64,000 nt of DNA, taken from positions 46,031 through 110,030 of the forward strand of contig VXAA01000970.1 of assembly GCA_013399115.1 (NCBI GenBank). The letters are read 5' to 3'. This document shows, one piece after another, positions 22,181-35,700 of the stretch. Numbering within the stretch: the stretch's first letter is position 1; the number at the start of each line of letters is the position of its first letter. This DNA comes from Anseranas semipalmata (taxonomy: Eukaryota; Chordata; Aves; Anseriformes; Anseranatidae). A program made the position numbers and the translations under genes. The notes under the pieces are model-generated. The model had not been told where the DNA came from, ran no database searches, and saw only the letters and a list, made by a program, of their open reading frames with translations.

Positions 22181-25100
22181 AGTTCATCACCTTACTGGCA
22201 ACCTAGATGAGACAGAAAATGTGGATTTCCCGTTTCTTCACTCCTTTGTAGAAAGGAACCAGGCGGGAAGCTGTGTGGTCCTGTCTCAGTACAGCCAAGC
22301 CAGTCCTTCCTTCCTGTGAAACATCCTTCCTTCCTTCAGTCCAGGGAGTACAAGGGGGAAAAGGACACATAAATAACAAAGCAAGGGAGTGAGGTTAGCC
22401 AGCCATGCCCTGGAAAAGTGCTAGAGGGAGACCCTCTGCTGCCGTTTGTGGCTTATGTTCGATTTTTCACTCTCCACTTCTTGAATGCCTTGTCAGAAAA
22501 CCATGTGTCCTCTCTTGGCTCTGATCTTCATTTAGGAATGGATTCAGATAAATTAATGCTTGGCATTAAGCCTGTACATTCCCTCATTAGCGTGCTGTGT
22601 AATGCTTGCAGGAGTGTGTGTGCTTCAAGAGCAACAGAATTTGTCCATCTTCTGTCTGAAGTGCCTGTTGTCCATTGTCCACCAGATGCCAGTGGACTTT
22701 ACAAACGTAAATGCAGGCTGCCTGAGAACTGCCTCTTTCTTGTCAGTAAGATGTACCTAGATTGTACGTTTTCTATCAGCATGAAACTGAGAATTTGAAA
22801 CAAAGTTTTTCCAAGGTAGTTGTGAATTGTTTGGGCATCTTGAACCCTTTCAGCTTTGGCCTCATGGACATGAGGCTCATAGGAGCTGGGTGAACTTCAA
22901 AGTTCATGATGTATTCAGTCCTGTGGGAGAAGTACCACTCAGCACCTTCCTGCTGGAAATCCTGGCCTGCACTTCTGACCCCCAAACAGCTTCTTAGCTG
23001 CTTGCTGAAGGAGGCAGCTGGACATTGAGGAGGATCTTCTCCCTGGGAAGTTAGCTTTTCTTTCATAGAGTCAGTGGCAGTCCTAGTCAAAGGAGGCACC
23101 TTCTGCAAGCTAATGGAGAATAATAACTCGGATCCCATTCTGGATAGAGGGATCAGAGGCCAGGTGTCCCTTTGGCCCTCTTCTACATTAAGGAGAATCC
23201 CAACAGCAGCTGCTGAATCGCCTGTCCAGTCACCAGACCTCAGACCTCTAAGTCATGTAGAGCATCAAGCCTCTTCCCTCATTGTTCTCATTGTTCTCAG
23301 CCCAGCAAAAAGGCTGTAGCACAGTACACACGTTTGGTGTCTGTCTTCCAGTACGGTAAGACCCTCACTTCTTTTGGCAGTTTTCCCAGCCTCTGCTGCA
23401 ATGCTGTATATCCCTTGTATGAAATGCCCATCAGTCTTTTGCAATGCTCAGCCTGCAGATCAAAGCATTTTGTCCATGAATTCATCCAGCATTTATTTTC
23501 AGTTGGCCATTTTCAATGGCACGATTGCCTGGTATCATCCTGGCAGTTTCTTTTGGAGCTTTCCTGTTGTCTGTGGAGGGTGACAGGAGGGTGTCTGTAT
23601 GGCTCGTGGCCTGGCTGCCCGCACTGTTCTGTGACAGCCTGGACTGCATTCCCGAATTTCCCTTTGCACGGCTGCCCGCGGGATGCAATGTTGCAGCAGG
23701 CATCTCTTCCAAGGAGGGGCAGGGTCCCCTAACACTGTAGGAAATGTGTCAGGTACTGACACCCACAGCAGAAGAGCTGCTTTGGAAAAACACTAACACA
23801 CCTGCAGAAACGCTGCTCCGCTCAGTTTGTATGTGTCCTAAATTTTCTTTTGGGTTCTTTGCAGTGTGGGGCAGACAACGTTGCACTGTCTTATTAGTCT
23901 TTGAATGTCAATTTTGAGGTTAATGTGTTAAGTCACCACAGCTATGAGCATGCTCTCACAGAAGCATAAAAAAGTTCCTTAAAAAGATCCAGACTGTCAA
24001 CTGTTTGTAAAAGTTATTTTATTTAGTTTTTTTTTGTTACCTGAGGGTATCTTCAGCAATAAATTGAATACAAAAGACTCCTGTTACAGTCTTCCAGTCT
24101 ACCCGTCTGTCTTCATTGTATAAATCACATTTAAGAGAGTGACATAAACTCCTGAATACCTCCTTTCATTTGACTTTGCACTTGCCAGTGAACAAAACCA
24201 ATATATTCTAAAGCTGCAGACTGGGAGCTCAGGGGAGAGAAAGGCCCCATCATCGTAAGGAAGTCCCAGCTCATAGTTAATGTTTGCGATACAACCAGAG
24301 GACAGGGTTCCCAGGAGTTTGTCTTGGGAGACCGTGAAGGATTTGGAGATTATTCACAGTGTGTGAGGCAGCCAGCCTTCGTTTACGAGTTGTGAAACAC
24401 TTTGTCTGAGGTCCACCTCGTTCAAATGACTTCAGGGAGGAATCACCGCTTTGCTGTGTGTCTGAGTCAGTGCCTGCAGGCGGGCGAGATATCTGCTGCT
24501 CCTGCTCAGCGGAGCGGCCGGGCTTCCCGGTGGCTGGTCGTGCCTCGTCTTGCCTTGCCTGCTGCCGTCGTGCTGCGTCCGGACAGTGCAGCGAGGGGCT
24601 CGCTGGGAGTGCTGGCACCTGGGAAGCACTTCTGAAAGAGACCCTGATCAGGCAGTGCGGTCTTGGTTTGGTAACAGCAGCCAGGGTCTTCCTTTAAAGC
24701 GGAACGTGGGTCTTACGGATTGCAAAAGGAGCAGATGGGAGGCAGTGCCACAGAGAGCTCGTCTGGTGTGCTGAAGGGTTCCCTTCAAGCAGCTGAAAGA
24801 TGCTGCTGGAGCAGGGGACCCCACAGTGACGTTACCTAAACTGGCCAGCCTTTGTGCCAGAGGGGTTTCAAATGGCAGACTGCTTCTTCCTCCTCCCTTC
24901 GTAGCAGTAATGTCCACCCCCGGTTTTCCCCAGCTGGTTGAGCTGAGGAGTGCTGCTTGTATCTCTCTGCTCTAACAAATGCTTGTCCAAAAGCTGCAGT
25001 GTTTCTGGTGCTGCTGGGCTCGTGCACATGTGTAAGCTGATGCAGTTCTGCCACGGCTGGCATGTGTGCGTGCACTGCATTGCAGGCTCACGTAAAGACA

Positions 25101-26572
25101 GCCTGGCCATGGGAATTTTACAGTTCAAATCGAGTCTAAACGCTGCTTTGCTCTGGGAGTAACAACCACTGCACCTGTAACCCAATTCATCCTCCCTGGC
25201 TTCTTCAAGGCACCCTTCCACCAGTTTGCATTGTTACTAATTGCAGCCTTACTCCAGCCCCACACTTTTTGGCTGCAATAGCAGGTCAGGGCTGGCTGCT
25301 GAGTAGGGCTGCAGAAGCACTGCTGTCCAGACATCACAGTGCAGTGCTCTGAAATGGTGCCAGCAACGGTATGGTCTGGATCTACAGTAAGCAGGGCAAG
25401 TGTTGAATTTACACCAGCCAGGCTGCATCAGATGTCAGCCAGGCCAGGGCAAGCTTCTTGCAAGCTAGCCAGGGAATACAGCGGTGTGGCCCAAAGAGGG
25501 ATCCCCACAGAAACAGCTGCTTCACAGAGACTTGAGGTAAAACTTTCACTGTATTTTGGGATTCTGATGATCGTGTTTAACAGCAGGGATGCTCTTGTTC
25601 ATTGGGTGGATAAAAATGCTTATAAAGCATTAAAAATGTTTGTAAAGGTGGACCTACAAAGGATCGGTTAAAACTGGCCTTAAGCTTTTTCCCATAAAAT
25701 AATTTGCTGTGTTGTCATCCTGCTTTCTTTAAAAATGATTCTGGCCTTTAGTTGCATCCAGTTCTGGGGATGTTGCAGGAGGACACACTGGGGGTTCTCA
25801 GAGATATACATGTGGTCTTTCTCAGTCCTTGCACAAACATGTGTGAGCAGTGAATTTTAACAGAAAAATTAGTCCCAGATATCTGTTGAGGATTGAGGGT
25901 TATTGAATTAAACAGCTATTAGTAAAGATCAAGGAAAAATGAAAATTTAGATATTCCTTTAAATCTGAATGATCATTTGTAACTCAGTTCATGTTTTATT
26001 TCCTTGTGCTGCCATAACATTAGTCTGAGGGTCCGTGTGGTGCCTTCCAGAGTTGCTCAGAACTCGTTCCTCTGTGCACACAGTGAAAGGAAGCACAGGG
26101 CAAGGTTTACAGAGAGGACAGGACTCGTTTCCCAGAATGTAACAAAAAGTTAGACATTTGTCTAAGCTGTTCACAAAGGGTTTTCCCTACTAGTACTAAA
26201 CAGGATAGTCCTGAGCTGTGGATCACCGTCATCAATGCTGCTTTATGCTTTTGTGGATCTTGGCACTGTTTGGCCTGGACCTTCCCAGATAGGAAAGGGC
26301 AGTCATTCCTGGGAATGACTCAGGAGTTAGCAAAGGCAAGGACCGTCTTGTTCGGAGGCTAATAGGGTTTAATTGGGTAGGGGGTCTCATTCCATACTAG
26401 TTGGCCTTGGGGCCAGAGAACAGATCTAAGCAAGGCTAGTGCACTGATATCCTTAAGCACTCTCTTTGGTCAGCAGGATAACAGTGGCATCTCCAAGGGG
26501 CCATTCATCCACACAGCCTTAGGCAGCAGCCTGGGATCAGATGAACAATTATCTGACAGTGCTGGCCACTCT

Positions 26573-26610
26573 TTCTTTTTTTTTTTTCCCTTCCTTTTTT
26601 TTTTTTTTAA
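26573..26610. repeat. Poly-T / pyrimidine tract
   Basis: Two long T runs separated by CCCTTCC, in intron-like sequence. It may be the remnant of a poly(A) tail on the other strand, but no adjoining element is recognised. Confidence 0.8.
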
Positions 26611-27206
26611 ATCCATGGAGGGTGTCTGGACTCTTACATTGAATGCACAGCTTTAAAAGGTAAACTTTGGGGGCGCAGGTACTGTCGAAAGAGATGGACT
26701 GATCAAGCAGAGAGCTTAGCCAGATTCTTTCCTCAAACCGTACAAAGGTAAGGCTCAGACCTCGAGGTCAGATTTCCTAGCATAGGACAGCTGGGAGGGA
26801 TGTCAAAGGACTGCCCCGTTCCCCTTTGGTCTTTAGGGGCAGCATAGCTACCCATGGCAGTGTGGTGCTGCGGCTGAGCTGGGCACTCACTGCTGAAGTT
26901 TTGTTCCTTGCTGCGTGTCGCTGAGCCCTGCATGGAGGTGGATTGTGAGCTCTGAACGTGGCACAGGAGCGAGCCCAGCAAGGAGCAGCGCGGGCTGCTT
27001 GTGAGCAGAGCTCTGCAGCCGAGCCCCGCGCAGCACTGCAGTTGCGTCTGCAGCGCAGCACCAAGCTGCCTGCTTCCTCTGGCTGATGGCTGGATAATAA
27101 GGCATTGCGTATGTGATCACTTCATGTGGCCATGTAGCTTAGCCCAGTGTATAGCCCTGTAGCACAGCATGGAAGATAGTATGGTGTCTCAAGCCCCATA
27201 GTCCTC

Positions 27207-27266
27207 AGGAAAAAAAAACAACAAGAAACAAACAAACACAAACAAAACAAAAAAACAAAAAAAAAC
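27207..27266. repeat. A-rich low-complexity run
   Basis: About 60 bases of A with interspersed C, including CAAA units. No neighbouring retroposed sequence is evident. Confidence 0.85.
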
Positions 27267-27867
27267 TACCTCCCTGCTGTGTGTACAGCTCTTGAGTTAA
27301 TGTATCCAGAGCGTTACTTGCTTTTTCACAAAAGATGACCTTGCAGGTAGTTGATAGCCTGCTCTTACCTCTGTCTTTGTTTTCCTGTTGTGAGTCCACC
27401 AGTTCCCATTCTCTGTTTAGGTGGTTCCCTTGTCTGTGATGCAGGACTTGGCCCAGGGAGAGTCTCAGTTTGGGTTTTGAGCTACTTCTCCTGTGTGTCA
27501 GAATTATTCTGTGTTCTGGACTTGTCATTCCTCACAGCTTGGTGGCATCTCTACATTGTCTCAGTCTCCTTTCCATTCCATCACACAGTGTTAATGAGAC
27601 TGCTGAACTGACTGCAGCGGAGGGGTCGTGGTAGGAAAATGTATGAAAGGAAAGATCACTCTGTACTTGCCCTGTGTCTTGTATTCTTACCCCAACGACC
27701 ATTGCTGGCCATGTTCAGAGATGTATTTTGGACTACCCAGACCGTTGAGCTCTTAAAGCAGTTCTTACAATCTCTGTGTCTTTATTGGAAAGACTTCTCG
27801 TTTTCACACTGAATCGGGGTACAGTTTCAAAGAGTCCTGGGAGTTCTTGCTCATTTTGGTTTCATCT

Positions 27868-27990
27868 AGTATGTTTCCCTAACTTTTCTTATGAGAATCC
27901 ACATGGGAGACAGTGTCAAAGGCCTTAATAAAGTCAAGACACCTTACATCTACTGCTTCTGCAGCTATCCAGTGCACTCCTTACCCAGTT
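27868..27990 (-). mobile_element. Ancient CR1-like fragment, RT region
   Basis: The antisense block around GACAGTGTCAAAGGCCTTAATAAAGTCAAGA is the CR1 RT segment that encodes the aspartate-containing DFxKAFDTV-type motif, in the form common to old CR1 families. The flanks are too diverged to extend it. Confidence 0.65.
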
Positions 27991-28869
27991 TAACAAGGGT
28001 TAAAGTTGTTACCAGCACAGCTATACCACCTAGTTCTTTCCCTCTCTTCACCAACTGAAGTTCTTCCTACTTCAGGAGGCCAAATACAGTATGGTTTTAG
28101 AGATGAGAACCTCCCTTAGCCTGGGATCGGTCTCCATTGTGAGAGTTTAGGCTAGCTAGAAGGATTATATGCCACTTGCAGATGAGCAGAATCTTGTTCG
28201 TTGAGCCTGGCACAAAACCACCTACTTAATAAATAAAGATATGCAAATTAGGATGTTAAATAATCTTTTGACAGCTCTGCCTTGAGTTGTGATATGAGGC
28301 CAGAATATTCCCTCTGTGAAATTGTGTTGCTGCCTCCTTGCAGGGCCTCCACCTCCAGGCAAGTGTGGAGTCAGAGCCCTTCTGAAACAGCAGATACTGA
28401 ACAACAAGGAAGTAAGCACAGAGCTATCCGTGTCCAGCTTCAGATTGTGTTTTCGAGTTGTTTGGCCATGTGCAGTCCTCTCAGGATTTAAAACGCCAAG
28501 CTTTCTGTGAAGGACAAGAGCAGGACACCTGGGTCACCGTGTGTGACAGCTTCAAGACCAGAGGACTACCAGCAGACCTGAATGCTGGCTTTGGTTTGGC
28601 TTCGCCTGCCTGCCTCCAAGAGTGCACTGAAGGCCAACGTGTGGATGAGATGAGCCAGTTCTTTTCACTTACTGTTAAGCTGTGCTGTTGTGCAACGTGG
28701 GATAGAAGGTTTTTACATCTGGTAGAAGTCATAAAGCAAAGTTTTGCTGCTGCTTTGCCTAGCATGCTGGAGATAGCAGAGAACTGTCAATGAAGAGCCA
28801 CTAGCCATGGTTTCCATCTAGCAGGACAGATCTTTTCCTCCTTTTGTGATTATAAGCTGGGCTCACCTT

Positions 28870-29430
28870 TCCTACTCGAGGCCATTACGTTTGTCCTGGA
28901 TCAGACCACAAGTGTATTTAGCCTAGTATTTTTGCAATGGCCAAGAACAGGGCCTTAGGGAAGAGTGTGGATACAGGGCAAACCTGCAGTAGGTAGTTCC
29001 TGCGTGCTCTTCCAGCACTTTGTGGCACAGGCAATTACAGAGCTGAATGTTGCTTCTGTGGATTTACTAACCCTCAAAAGACATCTCTTACGCTACTTTA
29101 TCAGTCTGTTTCAAACCCATGTAAACTTTTAGCATCCACAGTACCCTGCAGCAGAGTCCAACAGCTTGTCTGCATGTCACAAGGAGCAACATCTCTCCTT
29201 GTTTGTTGTGACTGCAGAGGCAGTGAACGTTTGATCCTTATCCCGCTTCTCCAAACTATTCATAATTTTATAGATCTCTATCATATTCCCCCTGAATCAT
29301 CTCATTTTCCAGGCTAAATGATTCTCATCTGTCAGTGGTTTCCTCTGCAGAAGCCATCCTTTTAGTCATCTTTGTTACATATCTTTTTCTAGCTATCAAC
29401 AGGGCTGAGATGGGACCAGAACTGCAAACA
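28870..29430 (-). mobile_element. Ancient CR1-like (CR1-L type) 3' region
   Basis: Starts with a TGGATCAGACCA word followed by TTTAGCCTAGTA, matching the tail-proximal block of old amniote CR1 families. It continues with TTTTAGCATCCACA, then TTTATAGATCTCTATCATATTCCCCCTGAATC (positions about 29255-29305) and the ORF2 end. All three landmarks appear in order and spacing. The level of decay indicates insertion long before the young CR1 copies in this window, plausibly before birds diverged. Confidence 0.75.
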
Positions 29431-32109
29431 GCTCTGGAGATGCTGGCACACCATGGAGTTGATACAGGGGGAAATTAATGTTTTGTTTGTTTGTTTGTTT
29501 TTTAATACTATACTTACTAGTAGCTTATAATACTGGACTTGATTTTTGACCACTGTGGAGCAATGAGTGGGTATTTTCATGGCATTACTTCTAATAGACC
29601 CAAGACCAGGACCTCCTTCGTGAGTGCTTGCAGTAAGCTCAAAGCCCCCTATTTTACATGTCAAGTTGAGGTGTTTTTTTCCATGTGCATAATTTTATGC
29701 TAATCTACACCAAATTTCATCTGTCATTGCCCTGAAGAGACTTGGAAGGCCCTTCCATAGCTCTTCACAGTCAACTATTGTCTCCATGATCCTGAGTTGA
29801 GAGTGTCTTTAGTTGCTTTTAGTGACATGGTAGAGGGATGATCTGATGTAGTGTGGCAGCAAGGGCAGCTGCTGTGTTGCAGGTGTCACACGGGAGCACC
29901 AGCTTCTCCAGGAAGGTGTGAGTTCAAGATGAAGTGCGGATCCAGGAAGCTTTTTGGAGGTAAACCATTTCTGCTGAGGTGCTTATATAGGTGGGAGCTG
30001 ATAAGAACTCTGTTACCCTTTTCCTTAAGAAATCCTCCTGCAGAGCTGTGGGCAGTCAAAAGTCTCACTGATGGAGAAATGATGCTTTCTTCTGTCTCAC
30101 CCTTTCTTGCTCCTGTTCTGCTCATTTTCAGCCTTGTACTCCTTTGTGCTGGCACAAACATTTTTCAGGCCACTATTTTTTTCCTTAAGGAGTGTTGTTT
30201 TAGCCCAGATAAGTCCTGTGTGAATGTGTGGGATAGGAGTGTGTGAGTATGTAGCAGAGGGGATTATGCAGCTGGGAGTGAGAAGACATCAGAGCTACAT
30301 GCTGCAGCCAGCATGCACTGCTTGAGCAGCTTCAGTGTTAGGACACCTGGGACATCCCTGAGCAAGTGGCACCAGACACAGTACTTGTTTAAATGGCTGA
30401 AGCAGAGCAAAGTATAAGGATCCAAACTGTGACTCCGGCAAGGAAACTCCTGAGCATGGACCATAGAAAAGAGCTTATAAACCTTGTCACAAATAAGCAG
30501 TGAAAGAAAAAGGACTCTAGGGAATCCTTGAATTCATACTATCAAATGGTACCTCTTTGGGTAGACTACCTGAAAAAAAAACGGAAGGTGCTGGTTTCCT
30601 TCTGGAGCATTGTCATACATTCTGAGGGCAGCAGATCTGGCAACAGGTTTTTCAAATGCTGCTTTATTTCGTTGGGTATGCAAAACAATTTTGAAAATAG
30701 GCCATGGGGCTAACTTTGCAGCAGTGCATTAAAAGATCAGCCAAGACTGGTGGGGAGGCCTAATAGTGTTGGGATTCAGCATCATGCCCTACAGCCTTTC
30801 GTGAGTGAATCAAACATGCTGCTGTGGTTGTCAGAGTTGCTCCCGTACATCTGGTAGCAGCAGGCAGCCTCGGACCCTGTGGTAAGGATGATCAACAGAA
30901 CTTCTGCTTTCTTCTGAAATATGCTTCAAACCATGAGGAAAGCAGCCCTGCTGGTCCTAGAGGAAAAAAAAAAAAAAGGCATTAGAAAGCTAGGAGCACA
31001 CGCTGTCATGTTAAATGCTGGGGATAGCTGGGATTGCATGGATGGGGATGAGAGACATATCCCATTTTTCTCCAATTGTGCTGTTGAACAGTGCACTCAG
31101 GGAGACATCAAGTGGTTGTCTTCTGCTTAGTCTCCCTGGATGTCTTTGCTCTGCAGCCACGTTGCTGTCTTGGCCTCCAGGTACTGGTGCAGGTGCAAAG
31201 AGGTGCGAAGTAGCTTCTTTTGGACCCGTACTCTTCCTTTTTCCAAAAGTCTGCTCTTTCCCAGCTTTTGTGATCTGCTGGGAGTTTGCTGTTTGCTGAA
31301 CTGCATTTCTGTGCCAAGGCTGGGCAGGCACTCACCCACAGGCTGGTTGCCTGCCTGCCCTTTCATTTCTGTTTAAGGCAGATGGTCGTTGCAGTGCAAT
31401 GTAGTCAGTAGCTATGGCAACTCTCCAAGCTGTTCGTGTGAGAGGTGTAAAAGAGCTAAAAAGCTTCCATTTTACCACTTACAGTCTTCATTGATTGAAT
31501 TCTTCCAGTAAGGAAGCCACAGGAATAACCAGTTTTCTGTAATACTATGTCCACGAGCTTATTTTCTGGGAGCGCTTTTGGAGCGATCCCCATTTTCTGC
31601 AGGGTTTGTAGGATCTGTGTGGAAACGTCTGGATGATTGAGCAAGCCTTTTGGCCAGAAAAGCTCACAGCAACTGGAGGAATAGTTCTGCAAAGGTGCTG
31701 GCTTGGATGTCCTTCCACCACTCCTTCAGGAGAGTGGAGTATACCCTGTATCAGATGAGGTGTGGAGAAACATGCAACACCCTGTAATTTGCACGCCAAC
31801 AGAGATATTTCATTGCACGTGTGGCTCAGGTATAATGCTACAAGGAATGTGAAGGTTAAAGTTGCCCGGGTCTAGTGAATGATGTAGAGTGCTTGAAGTT
31901 GATCTTATTAGGTGTATGGTAGCAGGGATGCCTTCCCCAGCTCTGTAGATGCTGCTGGACGATAAATTGCTTGGGCTTATGCTTTTGGGTACCGTAGCCC
32001 GTTTGTGGTATTGTGCTTGTCAGATGCGCAGTGTTATTCCTGCCTGTAGGGCAGGACTGACCCTGTCTGACCTGGATAGGTGTTTGGGGCAGGACAAAAA
32101 AAGAGTCCA
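29431..32109. other. Intron-like sequence, no gene seen
   Basis: No family recognised. A GTTT array lies at 29480-29502 and a poly-A run at 30963-30978. Opposed ORFs at 31011-31376 overlap in five frames and are a composition effect. Confidence 0.5.
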
Positions 32110-32720
32110 AGAAGATAGCAAGAGATCTACTGGATCAGAGCAAGGGTTTACCCATCCTGTGTCCCGTCTCTGTTTCTAGCCATTGCTGGATTCCTAGGAA
32201 GGAGGTGGAAGATAGGTCTCAGAAGGGATTTCACCATATGCTAACTATCTAGGGAAAATAGAGCTTTAAGAAATGGAGAGAGGAGGACTGAAGTTAGAGG
32301 GGTAGAGGAAAAGGAACAGAGGGAGAAGGAGCTGTGGGTTAGGCGAAGGAGCCCTTTTCCCCAGCATCCTATCTGCACCAGTGGCTAAAAGCGGGAAGGA
32401 GCATGAGAATAGGTCTAATACACAGTAAGATTTCCCACTTCCTGGGAGTTCCTGAGTCATAGGACTTTGTGTTTTTTGCATTTAGTTGTCTTTGACATTT
32501 TCTTCTGCTAACTTTTCTAATCATTTTTGGGGTCTGTATAAACTTTTGGCATCCATAATATTCTGCAAGCAGTGATTTCCATGGTTTCACCACTCGCTCT
32601 GAACCTCCCTGCAGTCATTCTAGCTGATGCCCATCAGTTTGTGTTTTATGAACAGCAGCAAACAGCACCTGCCTCTACTACTCTCCTGATTTTATAGCTC
32701 TGCATTAGTACCTCCTCCCC
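32110..32720 (-). mobile_element. Second ancient CR1-like 3' region
   Basis: Same layout as the copy at 28870-29430: a TGGATCAGAGCAAGGG block and TGTGTCCCGTCTCT first, then TTTTGGCATCCATAA at about 32545, CTGCAAGCAGTGATTTCCATGG, and finally a block with TTTATAGCTCTGCATTAG. Two relics of one old family in the same orientation lie 3.2 kb apart. Confidence 0.7.
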
Positions 32721-35700
32721 CCATCAGCTGCCCATGTTTCAGACTGAAAGGGATGAACCTGGGCAGTGTCCTTACACGCAGCATTTCTGAGATGGGTGAG
32801 CCAGAACCCTGCAGCACTTGAGTCTGAGTAGTGGTTTTCCCTCCTGGTTTACATTCTTTTTCTAATACTCTGTTTGTTTTTTTTTGTACTGCTATTAACA
32901 TTGTATGGATGTCTTCATGAATACCACAGTATCCCTGAGGAGTCCAAGGACTCTTTCATCGAAAGGGGCAATGCTGAAGAATTACAGATAAAAACCGATG
33001 ACAATTGGGTACAACGTAGACAACAGTAACAAACAAAAAAGCTGGCAGACAGTCAAGAAACTTCAAATAGAGTGTGAGGCCCTCCTAGGGTTTTTGTCTT
33101 GTGGCTTTCGGTTAGTGTCTAGGTGGTTCAGTTCCAGGCTGCACCTTGATGCCAGCATGTGCTGTGGGGGTGAGGAGAAGTGATGGCAATATCTGTAGTC
33201 CCTAAAGTCCTGGCAGTGCTGAGCCTGGCTGAGGTGGGAGAGAAGGATGGAGGGGTGAAGGGAGTGGAGGACCTCAGTGTGCAAGAAACATCACAAAGGC
33301 AGCACTGAGCTGGGGCTGCTTTTCCCATGCTGTCCGCAGAATGCTGCCAATTTTGTCCCTCCTGGAGGGATGCCCATATAGTGTTTGTGAAATCAAATGT
33401 GACAGTAAAATCTGCTTCTGAGGACAAGAAGCAGCATGGGACACTGAGTCAAAGAAGACAATCATCTTCCTCAGCTTTGATTCGAGTGCAGAATGGGACA
33501 TTTTTCTTGAAACTGTGAAGAAAGCAGAAAGGCCTATGATGTGATGAGATCCCCAGCTGTCCCACCCACCAACTCTTGTGCTTGCCCACAAAAAAAAGCG
33601 TTGCTAAATTCAAATATAAGGCAAATGTAGAGCTTCTCAAAAGAGATAACTTGTCTGCTGCACGTGCAAGGCATTTTTTAATACCTGGCAGACTGGAGCA
33701 CCACGTTGAGAGTCTTTGAAAGTATTGCTCCATTTCTGCTCAGTAGCTCCAGACCACAGGTAACTTCTTGCCGCAGAATTTCCAGTGCGGGGACGTCACC
33801 ATCTGCAGAGCTCTGTTTGATGCTTACACGGGGATAACCACCATCATTTACTGTTGGAAGGGAGATGCTGTACCTAATGACTGAATGTTTAGACCTGGTC
33901 TCAGTGAGCCTTTACTCGTGCATGTGTTCAGTGCAAGGCAAGCAGGAAGGGGAGCCGAAGCTGAGCAGCAGCTTTGCAGAGAAAGGCAAATTCTACGCTG
34001 GGCACGGTAAAGGAACACAGTGACTGTCTGCTCAAACCCCAGCACTTCTCCAAGCACCTGCTAACTTTGAGTAACCTGGGGGTGGCTTTATGCTCTGCTA
34101 CTTTCAGATCGGCCCTGCCAGCTCAGCTGCCAGTGTAGATGCACAATTACAATGCCGGGAGCAGAGCAGCACTGAGGAGTCCAGTGGGTGATCGGAGTGT
34201 CTGTGTAGGGTCCATGTGACTTGGTGATGTACCAGCTCCTCTCCTGCATCTGCAGAGCCTGCTGCAGTCTCCCACACTTGCTGTAGATGTTTGGTGTTTT
34301 TGTTTTAGTCTCCTTGAATGCTGTGGTCGCTGTGGTTATTTTTCAAGCTGGTCTCATTATTTCACATCTCTAGTCTAGCATTGTATTAGTCAATATTCAA
34401 ACCATTTCCAGATTGTTTAGCTTGTTCTGACTTTGAGAATTTCCTCTCCCAGCAGATGCAGAAGTTTCTGAGACAGTTTATCCCCCAAAGTGCAGACATC
34501 CCTAAAAGTTACTTGGCATTCCGCCTTTGTGTTCAGTGGGGCCAGGGTGCCCTTTTCCCCACTCTGTGTAAGCAAACACATCATCTGCCTCTCTTCAGCT
34601 GCACTGGGACGTTGTTAGATGCCTACAGCTGGTGTGCAGGATTAATGACATTCCAGTCTTAGTGGACTCTGGCTCTTATTTAGTCTGAATATCTTTTTTT
34701 AATACTGTATTTTTTTTTTCTGGAGTACTTTTCTCCTGTTCCCACGACTACATATCGTTGCATGGGCTCAAGAACAGGGTGCTGGAAGGAGCTCATAAAA
34801 GGCAAAAGCAAATTAAGAAAAATTTTCCTTCCTTCTGTCTTTAACTGACTGAAGGCTCTGGCCACAATATCCTTATCTGCTGCAACTGGTGACACCCGTG
34901 TCCTTTTTCTATATAAATAACAGAGAAATTTTGCTTTACAAATGAAAAATGACATGGTGGACTCCTCCCAGCCTGTTTCACCCTGGGGCAGGAAAGAAAA
35001 ATCCCACTGATGCTCTCATCACATTGAACTGTGATACAGATATGAATTGTCAGTAGCATTACCACGTTTGAGCATGACATGTTCACACTCCCTTGCATAC
35101 GTATGCAACACTAGAAACCCCTTAATTAAAACTGCAGAGTTTATGAACACAGGGCAGATTCCAACAAACACACCTAACCTACACTTCAGGTGGAAATGTG
35201 CCAGAGTGTGGTCTAATTGATTTTTCCCCCCTAACCTGTTTGGCCATTTGAGACTGCTAAGAGAAATCCCCTTGCTACCCTAGGTTTCGCTGATGTATGT
35301 CTCTAGGGCAGTTCTTATGCCTGAAGTGACTATCAGGCTCCTAACTCTATTGACTAGGTAGTCTGGTGACCTATGTTGCCTAAGGCTCCCGTTCCCCAGG
35401 TGTGCACAAACACTCCCAGCATTGTGCTCAGTGCAAAAATACACTTCCCATGGGTATTCTGAGTAATGGTTTAGCAGAAAATAGAACAGGGAGTATCTAA
35501 GCTCACCCAAGCATTTGGAGAGGTAAAGGAGGGAGGAGTATCAGGTGTATGCCCCATCCACAACAGCATGGACAATAACTTCACTCTGTTCCTCCCCTGA
35601 AACTAGATCACTCATGAGCAGAATGCAGAACTCAGCCTGTGTGGATCTGACAGTGTGGAGAACCCCAAGGACCCCAACTGCAGTGAGGCAAATCGTGATT

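Larger units (their letters stand above)
22181..27865. other. Inferred LUZP1 5' UTR intron, no gene seen
   Basis: No exon or repeat of a known family is recognised. ORFs up to 132 codons (for example 23334-23732 and 22418-22798) have no domain or motif and overlap each other in several frames, as chance ORFs do. A pyrimidine/poly-T tract lies at 26573-26610 and an A-rich CAAA run at 27207-27266. Confidence 0.5.

Noticed and set aside
22418..22798. 126-codon + strand ORF
   Set aside because: No motif, and a second frame is open over the same stretch.
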